Shown in pieces: positions 37,405 through 45,698 of a DNA stretch of 64,000 nt. Made by a program: the position numbers and the translations under genes. The notes under the pieces are model-generated. The model ran no database searches. It was not told the origin of the DNA and saw only the letters and a program-made list of their open reading frames with translations. Source of the stretch: Pseudomonas chlororaphis subsp. aurantiaca. Lineage in GTDB: Bacteria; Pseudomonadota; Gammaproteobacteria; Pseudomonadales; Pseudomonadaceae. Within the stretch, counting starts at the first letter, position 1. Each line of letters begins with the position of its first letter. The stretch spans positions 5,642,001 to 5,706,000 of the forward strand of contig NZ_CP059162.1 in the NCBI RefSeq assembly GCF_013466605.1. The letters are read 5' to 3'.

Positions 37405-37711
37405 CGACGCTACTCCATGTGCTTTATTGTTATGGCAGTGAGCACTTTTAAAAACGCTCTGAACGGGCGGAACCCAGTCAGCCCCGAAGTCGTTCAAAGT
37501 TGCATCGCCCCGTGTTGTGCGGTTGCTCCGTTCTTAAAAATCCTTGGGCGGACTATAGCCAGCAGGTGGTACGGCTTGATCCCTCTAAAGTGTGATTTGC
37601 AGCCTCCAACCACTCTGGAACGGTCCTTTCGCCAGTCCGGCAAATGCCGGCACGGCAAGGATGGCTGAAAATTCGGATTTGACAAGGCAAGCGCTTGCTT
37701 GGTGGGCTCTA

Positions 37712-37731
37712 CCGTGCCCTTTCGGGCACGG
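37712..37731. terminator. Hairpin in the ligase-DUF1302 spacer
   Basis: CCGTGCCC-TTTC-GGGCACGG, 8-bp arms, 11 bp after the acyl-CoA ligase stop on the minus strand, with no T-run. The rest of 37405-37741 (337 bp) has no recognised gene and must contain the DUF1302 promoter. Confidence 0.5.
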
Positions 37732-37741
37732 CAGGAGGTGT

Positions 37742-39424
37742 TTACAGGGTAGAAAGAAAGGTGCTGTTGTTGGCCTGCCATTCGGTGATGTCGAGGCGGA
37801 TGCGCTTCTTGTCGAGCTTGCCGACACTGGTCTTGGGAATTTCAGTAACAAGGGCGATCTGACTGGGAATCGCCCACTTGCTCAAGTGCCCCTGTTCGAC
37901 AAACGGCTTGAGATGCTCCTTGAGCTCCTTGGCCTCGATTGCATGCCCTTCGCGGACCACCAGCAAGGCAAACGGGCGCTCGCCCCACTGCGGATCGGGA
38001 ATACCCACCACTGCTACTTCGCGTACCGCCGGGTGCCGGCTGATCAGGTCTTCCAAGGCCAGGGACGATACCCACTCGCCTCCGGTCTTGATCACATCCT
38101 TGATCCGGTCGCGAATGTCGATCACACCCATGCCGTCGAGGGTCGCCACGTCGCCGGTGTGCAGCCAGCCGCCTTCCCATAGCTCCGCGCCCTTCTGCGG
38201 TTCGTTGAAATAGCCTTCGGTCAGCCAGGGTGCGCGCAGCACCAGCTCACCCTGGGTCTCGCCATCGGCCGGCAGGAAGTTGCCGTCGCCATCGACAATC
38301 GCCGCCTCCACCAGAGGCCCGGGCACGCCGGCCTTGATCCGGTAGGTGGTGCGCTCATCCTCGGTACCCGCCAGCAGCTCTTCGTTGAGGTGCGCACAGG
38401 ACACCAGCGGCCCGGTTTCCGACATGCCGTAGGCCGCCGTCAGTTGAATACCCTTGGCCTTGGAGGCCTCGTACAGCGCACGGTTGAGCGCGCTGCCGCC
38501 GATGACGATCTTCCAGCCGCCGAAATCCGTGCCCTGGGCCGCCTTGGCATTGAGCAGCATCTGCAGGATGGTCGGCACGCAATGGGAGAAGGTGACCTTT
38601 TCCTTGCGCCACAGCTCCACCAGCAGCTCCGGGTCGTAACGGCCGGGATAGACCTGCTTGAGGCCGAGCATGGTCGCCACATAAGGCAGGCCCCAGGCAT
38701 GCACGTGGAACATCGGGGTAATGGGCATGTACACGTCGCTGGTGCCCAGCAGGCGCACGCTGTCGATGCTGCCCATGATCACCGCCACGCCCATGGTGTG
38801 CAGCACCAGCTGGCGGTGGGTGAAGTACACACCCTTCGGGTTGCCCGTGGTGCCCGTGGTGTAGAAGGTGGTGGCCACCGAGTTTTCGTCGAAATCCTCG
38901 AAGGCGTACTGGGGGCTGGCCGCCGCCAGAAGCTGCTCGTATTCGCCCACCAGGTTCGGCAGGTCGGCGCTCTTTTCCGGACCGTCGGTCAGCAACAGGG
39001 TCTTCTCCACCGTGGTCAGTTGCCCGGCGATCGCCTGGTAGAGCCCGACGAACTCGCTGTTGACCAGCACGAAGCGGTCCTCGGCGTGGTTCATGGTGTA
39101 CAGGATCTGTTCCGGCGACAGGCGCACGTTGATGGTGTGGATCACCGCGCCGATCATCGGGATGGCGAACATGCACTCCAGGTAGCGATGGCTGTCCCAG
39201 TCCATCACCGCCACGGTATCCCCGGCCTTGACCCCGGCAGCCGTCAACACGTTCGCCAGCCTGGCCACGCGCTCGATCAGGGTTGGGTAGCTGTAACGCA
39301 GTTTGTCCCGGTAAACGATTTCACGGGTCTTCTCGTAACGGGTGCCGGACATCAGCAGCCGCTTGATCAATAGCGGGTATTGGTAAGCGCCTTCGGCTGG
39401 CGGAATAACGCGAGTCTGCAACAT
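37742..39424 (-). CDS. Medium/long-chain acyl-CoA ligase (AMP-forming)
   Basis: A 560-residue adenylate-forming enzyme. AMP-binding motifs are TFYTTGTTGNPKGV, AAYGMSETGP and GWLHTGDVA, with the hinge DRIKDVIKTGGEW and the catalytic Lys in PKTSVGKLDKK. Family length. It activates a fatty or aryl-alkanoic acid for beta-oxidation. The start at ATG 39424 is preferred to 39430 because AAAAGGG lies about 8 bp upstream. Conserved next to DUF1302/DUF1329 genes, so may process what they import. Confidence 0.9.
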   Translation of the reverse strand: MLQTRVIPPAEGAYQYPLLIKRLLMSGTRYEKTREIVYRDKLRYSYPTLIERVARLANVLTAAGVKAGDTVAVMDWDSHRYLECMFAIPMIGAVIHTINVRLSPEQILYTMNHAEDRFVLVNSEFVGLYQAIAGQLTTVEKTLLLTDGPEKSADLPNLVGEYEQLLAAASPQYAFEDFDENSVATTFYTTGTTGNPKGVYFTHRQLVLHTMGVAVIMGSIDSVRLLGTSDVYMPITPMFHVHAWGLPYVATMLGLKQVYPGRYDPELLVELWRKEKVTFSHCVPTILQMLLNAKAAQGTDFGGWKIVIGGSALNRALYEASKAKGIQLTAAYGMSETGPLVSCAHLNEELLAGTEDERTTYRIKAGVPGPLVEAAIVDGDGNFLPADGETQGELVLRAPWLTEGYFNEPQKGAELWEGGWLHTGDVATLDGMGVIDIRDRIKDVIKTGGEWVSSLALEDLISRHPAVREVAVVGIPDPQWGERPFALLVVREGHAIEAKELKEHLKPFVEQGHLSKWAIPSQIALVTEIPKTSVGKLDKKRIRLDITEWQANNSTFLSTL

Positions 39425-39523
39425 AAGCATCCCTTTTCGTGACTGCACGGTCGTGGCTGAAGAACGCTCACTCTAGAGCGCCGCTGGCTCTGCCAAATCA
39501 GCCAAAGGAATGATTTGCAGAAC

Positions 39524-39558
39524 CGTACGAATGCTAGCTCCAAGCCAGCATTCGTGCG
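39524..39558. repeat. Inverted repeat between ligase and glycosyltransferase-like gene
   Basis: CGTACGAATGCT / AGCATTCGTGCG pair with one G-T mismatch around an 11-base centre. It is about 130 bp past the stop of the glycosyltransferase-like gene and without a T-run; function unknown. Confidence 0.4.
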
Positions 39559-39688
39559 ACCGGGGATTTGCCCGCCTGCCTTCATGGGAAGGCACTTGCA
39601 CGACCATCAAGCCGTTTGCTCGGCCACCCTTCGCGGGAATAGCTCGGTGCCCCGAATCAGCTCAAGGCGCCAGGCCCATTACGTGGCC

Positions 39689-40792
39689 CTATGACTTAGC
39701 CCCGTGCGCAGGCCCGTGCGGCTGCAACTGCTGTTGCAGGTAGTGGCGCAGGCGTTTTTCCACGTCGCGGTTTTGCGGCCGGGGCAACCCGGCTGGCCAT
39801 TCGCCACGCGCCAGAGCGCGAATCGGCGCCTGCTGGCTCATGCCCCGGCGCTGGATCTGGCGCAGCCCCTGATCCCACCAGACATGGCGGCAAGCCTCGA
39901 CATAGGGCGAGATCGGGCCACAGCTGCCATACAGCAGGTCACGCCCGACCTTTTGCATGTCCTTGTTCTGCCGCCTCAAGTAGAACTTGATCCGCGAACG
40001 CTGAAACAGCGACGGCAAGGTTTTGCGCCGTGGCACCTCGCGCTGCATGCGCAACAGCTCCGGCCGGAAGGCTTCGCCGTGACGCTGGAAGAACAGCGCC
40101 TGCATGGCGTGGAAGAAGTCCTTGTCGGAGAAATAGTGATAGATGCAACTCTTGCTCTCGCCCACGGATTGACCGCGCAAGGCAAATGACAGGGCGATCT
40201 GTTCCAGGGTGTGCAGGTCCTTGATGTGCGCGCTCCACTCATCGATCAAGGCAATCGAGGCCTGCATCAACGGACCGTCGCCAGCCGTCAGGCCACAGAC
40301 CCCGCTGTTGAACAGGCGCTGATCGTCGGGCACCGACTGACCGCTGGCCTGCAGGTAGCGGTCGAGCTTGACGAACTCGGGGCGGGTACGGACTTCGGAC
40401 CAGAGAAACTCGTCTTCATCGATCAGGTACTGGCCGGGCGCAATGCGCTCGAACAGCCGCTGCGGGTCGGCCTCGAACAAGGTGTCGGTATCGACAAACA
40501 GGGTCTTGTCCGCCAGCTCAAGGCCCGCGGCAAACGCACAGGCCTTGCGCCGATGGTAGTAGCCCTGGTCGCCCTGCCACTCGACCAGCGTTTGCGTACT
40601 CAACGGCACCACGTGCACCGGCCAGCCGTGGAAATCCTCGGGACGGTCGGTCATGACCCGAATCACCAGCGGCTCGGCACTCTTGCTCTGGTCGAGGGCC
40701 GTCAGAATGCTGAATTTCGCTTCATGGCGATAAACCTCTTTGCCGCCATAAACCAGATAGAGCAACTGCTGCGGTACTTTTTGTATCGTCAT
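39689..40792 (-). CDS. Glycosyltransferase-like protein with DxD motif
   Basis: A 367-residue protein with a nucleotide-sugar transferase look: LLYLVYGGKEVYRHEAKFSI at the start, TDRPEDF, and the metal-binding VDTDTLFEADPQ near residue 95. The family is close to hypothetical glycosyltransferases of the GT8/GT-A kind. The C-terminal 100 residues are basic and proline-rich. Acceptor and sugar unknown; it is alone on its transcript. Start ATG 40792 (MTIQKVPQ) is in frame with a longer frame to 40828. Confidence 0.7.
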   Translation of the reverse strand: MTIQKVPQQLLYLVYGGKEVYRHEAKFSILTALDQSKSAEPLVIRVMTDRPEDFHGWPVHVVPLSTQTLVEWQGDQGYYHRRKACAFAAGLELADKTLFVDTDTLFEADPQRLFERIAPGQYLIDEDEFLWSEVRTRPEFVKLDRYLQASGQSVPDDQRLFNSGVCGLTAGDGPLMQASIALIDEWSAHIKDLHTLEQIALSFALRGQSVGESKSCIYHYFSDKDFFHAMQALFFQRHGEAFRPELLRMQREVPRRKTLPSLFQRSRIKFYLRRQNKDMQKVGRDLLYGSCGPISPYVEACRHVWWDQGLRQIQRRGMSQQAPIRALARGEWPAGLPRPQNRDVEKRLRHYLQQQLQPHGPAHGAKS

Positions 40793-40930
40793 CAAGCGTC
40801 CGGTCTCGCGCGCCCTCCGGCCGGTCAAGGGGCTCGACCGGCCGGAGTGGCATAAAAGCGGACGATTGTACGATTAATCCCAATTAATGATCAGAAATAT
40901 CTGATAAGAGCCTAAGCGGGAAAGACCGAC

Positions 40931-41560
40931 TCAATGCATCTCGGTAAAGGCCAGCTTCACCCCGATGGCAATCAGCACCGCGCCCATGGTGCGGTCGAAC
41001 CAGTGGCCCATGCGGGCAAAACCGGCGCGGACTTTCTGCTGGCTGAACAACAGCGCCACCAGGCAGAACCAGGTCGCCGTCGCCGCCGCCAGGTACACGC
41101 CGTAACCGGCCTGGATGGCCAGGGGCGTGTGCGGATTGATCACTACGGTGAACAGCGACAGGAAAAACAGCGTCGCTTTCGGGTTCAGGCCGTTGGTCAC
41201 GAAGCCGGAAGTGAACGCGCCGCGCGCAGTGCGCTCGCCGGCTTCCAGATGCAGGTTCTCGGTAGCGGGCTTGGCCGGCTGCGCCCGCAGGGCCTTGTAG
41301 CCGATGTACAGCAGGTAAGCGGCGGCGGCCCATTTCAGCGCGTTGAACAGCACGATCGATTGCGACACGATCAGACCGATCCCCAGCAGCGAATACCCCA
41401 CGTGCAGGAAGATCGCGGTACCGACGCCCAATGCCGTCCAGGTGCCGGCGCGGCGACCGTGGGTCACGCTTTCGCGTACCACGACGGCGAAATCCGGGCC
41501 CGGGCTGGCCACGGCAAGCAGGTGAATAAGGGCAATGGTCAAGAACTCGGCGAGGTACAT
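40931..41560 (-). CDS. LysE/RhtB family amino-acid exporter
   Basis: A 209-residue inner-membrane transporter with about six helices. The PGPDFAVVVRESVTHGRRAG motif after the first helix, LYIGYKALR and FVTNGLNPKATLFFLSLF are typical of RhtB/LysE proteins. Likely exports homoserine lactone, threonine or related amino acids; substrate not known. Start ATG 41560 has AGGAG 6 bp upstream; a GTG two codons earlier overlaps that site. Confidence 0.92.
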   Translation of the reverse strand: MYLAEFLTIALIHLLAVASPGPDFAVVVRESVTHGRRAGTWTALGVGTAIFLHVGYSLLGIGLIVSQSIVLFNALKWAAAAYLLYIGYKALRAQPAKPATENLHLEAGERTARGAFTSGFVTNGLNPKATLFFLSLFTVVINPHTPLAIQAGYGVYLAAATATWFCLVALLFSQQKVRAGFARMGHWFDRTMGAVLIAIGVKLAFTEMH

Positions 41561-41642
41561 GGACACTCCTGTGTATCTAATTATTTCATCTGTTAGGCTC
41601 GGCAGATTACGCCTTCAGACCCTCGTGCAAAAGGTACAGTTG

Positions 41643-42608
41643 ATGACTAACAATCGCCGCGCCGTCTTCCTCGACCACAGCTCCCTGGACCTCGGCGATC
41701 TCGACCTCGGCGCGCTGCACCACAGCTTCGGCGAACTGCAACTGCATGACCGGACCAACCCCGAACAGGTGGTCGAGCGCCTGCTGGGAGCCCAGGTGGC
41801 GATCAGCAACAAAGTGCTGCTCAACGCCGAAACCCTGGCCGCCTGCCCCGGGCTGAAACTGATCCTGGTTGCCGCCACCGGCACCAACAATATCGACCTG
41901 GCCGCCGCCCGCGCCCAGGGCATTACAGTCGCTAACTGCCAGGGCTACGGCACGCCATCGGTGGCCCAGCACACCCTCATGCTGCTGCTCAACCTCGCCA
42001 CCCGCTTCGACGATTACCGCCAGGCGGTCAGTGACGGTCGCTGGCAGCAGGCGCGGCAGTTTTGTCTGCTGGACTTCCCGATCGTCGAGCTGCAAGGCAA
42101 GACCCTGGGCCTGCTGGGCCATGGCGAGCTGGGTGGCGCCGTCGCCCGCCTGGCCGAAGCCTTCGGCATGCGCGTGCTGCTGGGGCAGATTCCCGGTCGT
42201 CCGGCCCGTCCTGATCGTTTACCGCTGGATGAACTGCTGCCGCAAGTCGATGCGCTGACCTTGCATTGCCCGCTCAACGAACACACCCGGCACTTTATCG
42301 GCGCCCGGGAGCTGGCCCTGCTCAAGCCCCAGGCCTTCGTGGTCAACACCGCCCGTGGCGGCCTGATCGACGAGCAGGCACTGGCCGACGCCCTGCGCCG
42401 CGGTCACCTGGGCGGAGCGGCCACCGACGTGTTGAGCGTGGAGCCGCCAACCACCGGCAACCCGCTGCTGACCCACGACATCCCGCGACTGATCGTGACC
42501 CCACACAACGCCTGGGGCAGCCGCGAAGCCCGGCAGCGCATCGTCGGCCAGCTGGCGGAAAACGCCCAGGCGTTTTTCAGCGGTACAGCGCTGCGGGTCG
42601 TCAGTTGA
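41643..42608 (+). CDS. D-2-hydroxyacid dehydrogenase (glycerate dehydrogenase-like)
   Basis: A 321-residue NAD(P)-dependent dehydrogenase. The cofactor motif is LGLLGHGELGGAVARLA; the catalytic Arg is in NTARGGLIDE, Glu in the DVLSVEPP segment and His in VTPHNAWGS. Closest to HprA-type hydroxypyruvate/glyoxylate reductases; exact substrate uncertain. Start at ATG 41643 is in frame with longer readings from 41535 that overlap the divergent exporter gene's promoter. Confidence 0.9.
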   Translation: MTNNRRAVFLDHSSLDLGDLDLGALHHSFGELQLHDRTNPEQVVERLLGAQVAISNKVLLNAETLAACPGLKLILVAATGTNNIDLAAARAQGITVANCQGYGTPSVAQHTLMLLLNLATRFDDYRQAVSDGRWQQARQFCLLDFPIVELQGKTLGLLGHGELGGAVARLAEAFGMRVLLGQIPGRPARPDRLPLDELLPQVDALTLHCPLNEHTRHFIGARELALLKPQAFVVNTARGGLIDEQALADALRRGHLGGAATDVLSVEPPTTGNPLLTHDIPRLIVTPHNAWGSREARQRIVGQLAENAQAFFSGTALRVVS

Positions 42609-42641
42609 TAAACTGCGCCACTTTTTTCCCAGGAGCAGATT

Positions 42642-43640
42642 ATGGATCCGCGCAGTGAAGTACTGCTTCGTCAGGCTGACTTGTTTCAAGGCTCGCTGCT
42701 GTTGGCCGGCCTGCCCGCCGATGACCTGCTCGGCCGCCTGCCGGCCGCCCATGGCTGGTGCTGGCATGCTGGCGACCAGGCCGCGCTGGATGCGCGTTTC
42801 GCCGGACGCAGCCACTTCGGCGTGACCGCCCCCGAGCAAGACTTTGCCAACGCCGTGCTGTTCCTGCCCAAGTCCAAGGAACTGACCGACTACCTGCTCA
42901 ACGCCCTCGCCTCGCGCCTGGCCGGGCGCGAGCTGTACCTGGTCGGGGAAAAACGCAGCGGCATCGAACGCGCGGCCAAGCAGCTCAACCCCTTCGGCAA
43001 ACCGCGCAAGCTCGACAGCGCGCGACACTGCCAGCTGTGGCAAGTGACGGTCGACAACGCGCCGCAAGCCGTCAGCCTGGAAAGCCTGGCCCAGGAATAT
43101 GAATTGCCGCTGGCCGAAGGGCCACTGAAAGTGGTCAGCCTGCCGGGGGTGTTCAGCCATGGTCGCCTGGATCGCGGCAGCGCCTTGTTGCTGGAACACC
43201 TGGACAAGCTGCCCAGCGGCCACCTGCTGGATTTCGGTTGCGGCGCCGGGGTTCTGGGCGCGGCGATCAAGCGTCGCTACCCGCATAACAGCGTGACCCT
43301 GCTCGACGTCGACGCCTTCGCCGCTGCCAGCAGTCGCCTGACCCTGGCCGCCAATGGCCTGGAAGCCGAGGTCCTGACCGGTGACGGCATCGATGCCGCG
43401 CCCATGGGCTTGAACACCATCCTGACCAATCCACCGTTCCATGTCGGGGTCCACACGGACTATCAGGCAACGGAGAACCTGCTGCGAAAAGCAGCCAAAC
43501 ATCTGAAAACCGGTGGCGAACTCCGGCTGGTAGCCAACAGCTTCCTGCGTTACCAACCGCTGATCGAAGAGCATCTCGGCCCTTGTTCGATCAAGGCCGA
43601 AGGCCAGGGTTTTCGCATCTACAGCGCCAGGCGCGGCTGA
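42642..43640 (+). CDS. rsmC: 16S rRNA (guanine-N2)-methyltransferase RsmC
   Basis: A 332-residue methyltransferase that modifies G1207 in 16S rRNA helix 34. Two Rossmann-like halves: a degenerate N-terminal one (about 1-165) and a catalytic one with SAM motif [15 protein letters not shown] and the N2-guanine signature TNPPFHVG. Full family length. Confidence 0.94.
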   Translation: MDPRSEVLLRQADLFQGSLLLAGLPADDLLGRLPAAHGWCWHAGDQAALDARFAGRSHFGVTAPEQDFANAVLFLPKSKELTDYLLNALASRLAGRELYLVGEKRSGIERAAKQLNPFGKPRKLDSARHCQLWQVTVDNAPQAVSLESLAQEYELPLAEGPLKVVSLPGVFSHGRLDRGSALLLEHLDKLPSGHLLDFGCGAGVLGAAIKRRYPHNSVTLLDVDAFAAASSRLTLAANGLEAEVLTGDGIDAAPMGLNTILTNPPFHVGVHTDYQATENLLRKAAKHLKTGGELRLVANSFLRYQPLIEEHLGPCSIKAEGQGFRIYSARRG

Positions 43641-43694
43641 AAACCTTTTTGCAAAAGAACGCTTGCCGAATGGATTCTGCCTAGGCAGAATCCG

Positions 43695-43850
43695 CTCCGT
43701 CCTAGGGGAGTAGTCTCCCGCGAGCGCCACGCTCGCCCGGCATGCGTCAACATACTTGATCTTCAGATCATGGCGCATGCGACCCAAGAGTCCGCACAGA
43801 CGGACCGCTGGGTTTGACAAGACCTATGGCACGCACACCTTACCCGGGGC
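43695..43850 (+). ncRNA. yybP-ykoY-type manganese riboswitch aptamer
   Basis: The leader holds the conserved marks of the yybP-ykoY family: GGGGAGTAG (43705-43713) and the GTCAACATACTTG segment (43746-43758), enclosed by stems such as CATGCG / CGCATG and GTCCG / CGGAC. It precedes a UPF0016 manganese-exporter gene, a standard target of this riboswitch. Boundaries are approximate. Mn2+ binding is expected to raise translation of the exporter. Confidence 0.82.
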
Positions 43851-43889
43851 GGGAAGGCTGTACGTGTCATAGCCGTGTCGACCCGCCCC
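43846..43889 (+). promoter_or_regulatory. Putative expression-platform hairpin before the exporter gene
   Basis: GGGGCGGG (43846-43853) pairs with CCCGCCCC (43882-43889), ending 2 bases before the AGGA ribosome-binding site (43892-43895) of the gene at 43904. Formation or loss of this hairpin could control access to the start, consistent with translational control. Confidence 0.55.
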
Positions 43890-43903
43890 TTAGGAATGCC
43901 CTG

Positions 43904-44488
43904 ATGCTGGATTCTCTACTGGTTCCCACAGCGATCGTTGCCTTGGCCGAAATCGGCGACAAGACGCAACTGCTTGCCCTCATTCTCGCCGCGCGCTTTC
44001 GCAAACCCTGGCCGATCATCGCCGGCATCGTCGCCGCGACCCTGGCCAACCATGCGGCAGCCGGTGCGGTAGGCGCCTGGTTCGGCAGCTTCTTCTCGGA
44101 TGCGACCTTGCACTGGATCCTCGCCGCGAGCTTTACCGCGACCGCGCTCTGGACCCTGGTGCCAGACAAGATGGACGACGACGAAGCCAGCACCGCCCGC
44201 AAGTTCGGCCCCTTCCTGACCACGCTGATCGCGTTCTTCCTCGCTGAAATCGGCGACAAGACCCAGATCGCCACCGTCATGCTCGCGGCGCAATACCCGG
44301 AACTGTGGCTGGTGATCATCGGCACCACCGCCGGCATGCTGATCGCCAACGTCCCGGTGGTACTGGCCGGCAACTTCGCGGCGGAGAAACTGCCCCTGAC
44401 CCTGATCCGTCGCCTCGCGGCCTCGGCGTTCTTCATCCTGGCCATTGTCGCGGTGTACAAGGCCATGCAAAGCAGCGGCTGGTTGTAA
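43904..44488 (+). CDS. UPF0016/TMEM165 family manganese exporter
   Basis: A 194-residue membrane protein with six predicted helices in two homologous halves. Each half carries the family ion-binding motif EIGDKTQ (near residues 16 and 113). Relatives (MneA in Vibrio, human TMEM165) export Mn2+ or act as Ca2+/Mn2+ antiporters. Its expression is probably set by the riboswitch in its leader. The start at MLDSLLVP (43904) follows AGGA; an upstream frame from 43814 lies inside the riboswitch and is not coding. Confidence 0.92.
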   Translation: MLDSLLVPTAIVALAEIGDKTQLLALILAARFRKPWPIIAGIVAATLANHAAAGAVGAWFGSFFSDATLHWILAASFTATALWTLVPDKMDDDEASTARKFGPFLTTLIAFFLAEIGDKTQIATVMLAAQYPELWLVIIGTTAGMLIANVPVVLAGNFAAEKLPLTLIRRLAASAFFILAIVAVYKAMQSSGWL

Positions 44489-44531
44489 GCGCACCATCAG
44501 CAGTCATGCCTCCAGGCAAACCTGCGAGCAC

Positions 44532-44563
44532 AAAAAAGCCCCGAACCGGTCGGGGCTTTTTTT
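44532..44563. terminator. Intrinsic terminator between convergent genes
   Basis: AAGCCCCGACC-type stem AAGCCCCGA / TCGGGGCTT with A-run on the left and T-run on the right, serving both the Mn exporter and the M48 protease gene. Confidence 0.9.
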
Positions 44564-44614
44564 GCAGGGGGCCGGCTTGTTCACGGCACTGTCGTCAACA
44601 ACGACGCCAGACGA

Positions 44615-45430
44615 TCAGGGCCTCTTGGCCTGCTGGTACAACGGCATCACCTTCGGAATCGCCGCTTCCAACGAGGAAATACGACTGCCGGACGCCGGGT
44701 GAGTACTGAGGAACTCGGGTGGCGCACCTTCCGAAGCCTTGCTCATCTTGTTCCACAAGGTAATGGCCGCGTTCGGGTTGTATCCGGCGCGGGCCGCCAG
44801 TTCCAGGCCGATCAGGTCGGCTTCGTTTTCATTGCCGCGGCTGTTGGGCAGAGTCATCAACAGATTGACCCCGTTGTCGCCCACGGCGACCGCTTCCTGC
44901 GGCGCGCCGGCGATCAGGGCGATCTGCTTCAGCGCGCTGACACCGTAGGCCTTGGACATCGCTTCACGACCGTGCTCGCGCAAGGCGTGGGCGATTTCAT
45001 GGCCCATGACCGCGGCGATTTCATCGTCGGTCAGTTGCAGCTTGTCGATCAGGCCGCTGTAGAAAATGATCTTGCCGCCAGGGCCGCAGTTGGCGTTGAG
45101 CTCATCGCTCTTGATCAGGTTGACTTCCCAGTTCCACTGCGCGGAATCCGGGCGGAAAACCGGGGCCTGGGCAATCAGCCGGTTGGCGATCGCCTGGATG
45201 CGTTTGGCATTGGCGCTGGACTTGTCCAGCACGTTCTTGCTGCTCGCTTCGCCGATCTTCTGCTGATAGGACTGCGCGTAGGACTGGTTGACCTCATCGC
45301 TCGACAGCATGCTGAACATGTACTGCTTGCGATCGACGCCGACAGCGCCACCGCTGGTGGTGTTGACCGACTGGCAACCCGACAGCAGCAACGCGGCAGC
45401 CAGTGCACCCAAAACCTGTTTCTTGCTCAT
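44615..45430 (-). CDS. M48-family metalloprotease lipoprotein (LoiP/YggG-like)
   Basis: A 271-residue zinc protease. Lipoprotein signal MSKKQVLGALAAALLLSGC (lipobox LLSGC); zinc motif HEIAH in AAVMGHEIAHALREHG with the third ligand Glu in NENEADLIG. The final FLSTHPASGSRI motif is common in the family. Expected to sit at the outer membrane and act in periplasmic or envelope quality control. Start ATG 45430; a further in-frame reading to 45508 lacks a signal. Confidence 0.93.
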   Translation of the reverse strand: MSKKQVLGALAAALLLSGCQSVNTTSGGAVGVDRKQYMFSMLSSDEVNQSYAQSYQQKIGEASSKNVLDKSSANAKRIQAIANRLIAQAPVFRPDSAQWNWEVNLIKSDELNANCGPGGKIIFYSGLIDKLQLTDDEIAAVMGHEIAHALREHGREAMSKAYGVSALKQIALIAGAPQEAVAVGDNGVNLLMTLPNSRGNENEADLIGLELAARAGYNPNAAITLWNKMSKASEGAPPEFLSTHPASGSRISSLEAAIPKVMPLYQQAKRP

Positions 45431-45698
45431 GAAAACGCTCCCTGAAAACATGGCGCGTATCCTAGGCCCAGTTGTGTATCGACGCCAGATACAACGGACG
45501 TGTAGCACGCTGTTTTCAGATACGGCGCCGTAGGAAAAAATTCACAGAACCTTCCCCTCCGCGCCCGACAACGGCCGGCAGCTGCCAATTTGCGACATGC
45601 CAGCCTACAAGACAGCCATTTTTCCGATCCTCGCTCATGGTCGGCGGGGGCCTTGCCGATACAGCGGGGCAGACGTCATTCCTGCGTCCGGAGCCCTT

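Noticed and set aside
37570..37585. Possible sigma-54 promoter (TGGTAC...TTGAT)
   Set aside because: Spacing between the two parts is 3 bp rather than 5, and the -12 GC is missing.
42219..43820. 533-codon minus-strand open frame across rsmC and its flank
   Set aside because: Antisense shadow; it even spans the riboswitch region.
43814..43903. Upstream extension of the manganese exporter
   Set aside because: The added residues are encoded by the riboswitch and lack membrane character; ATG 43904 has the AGGA site.
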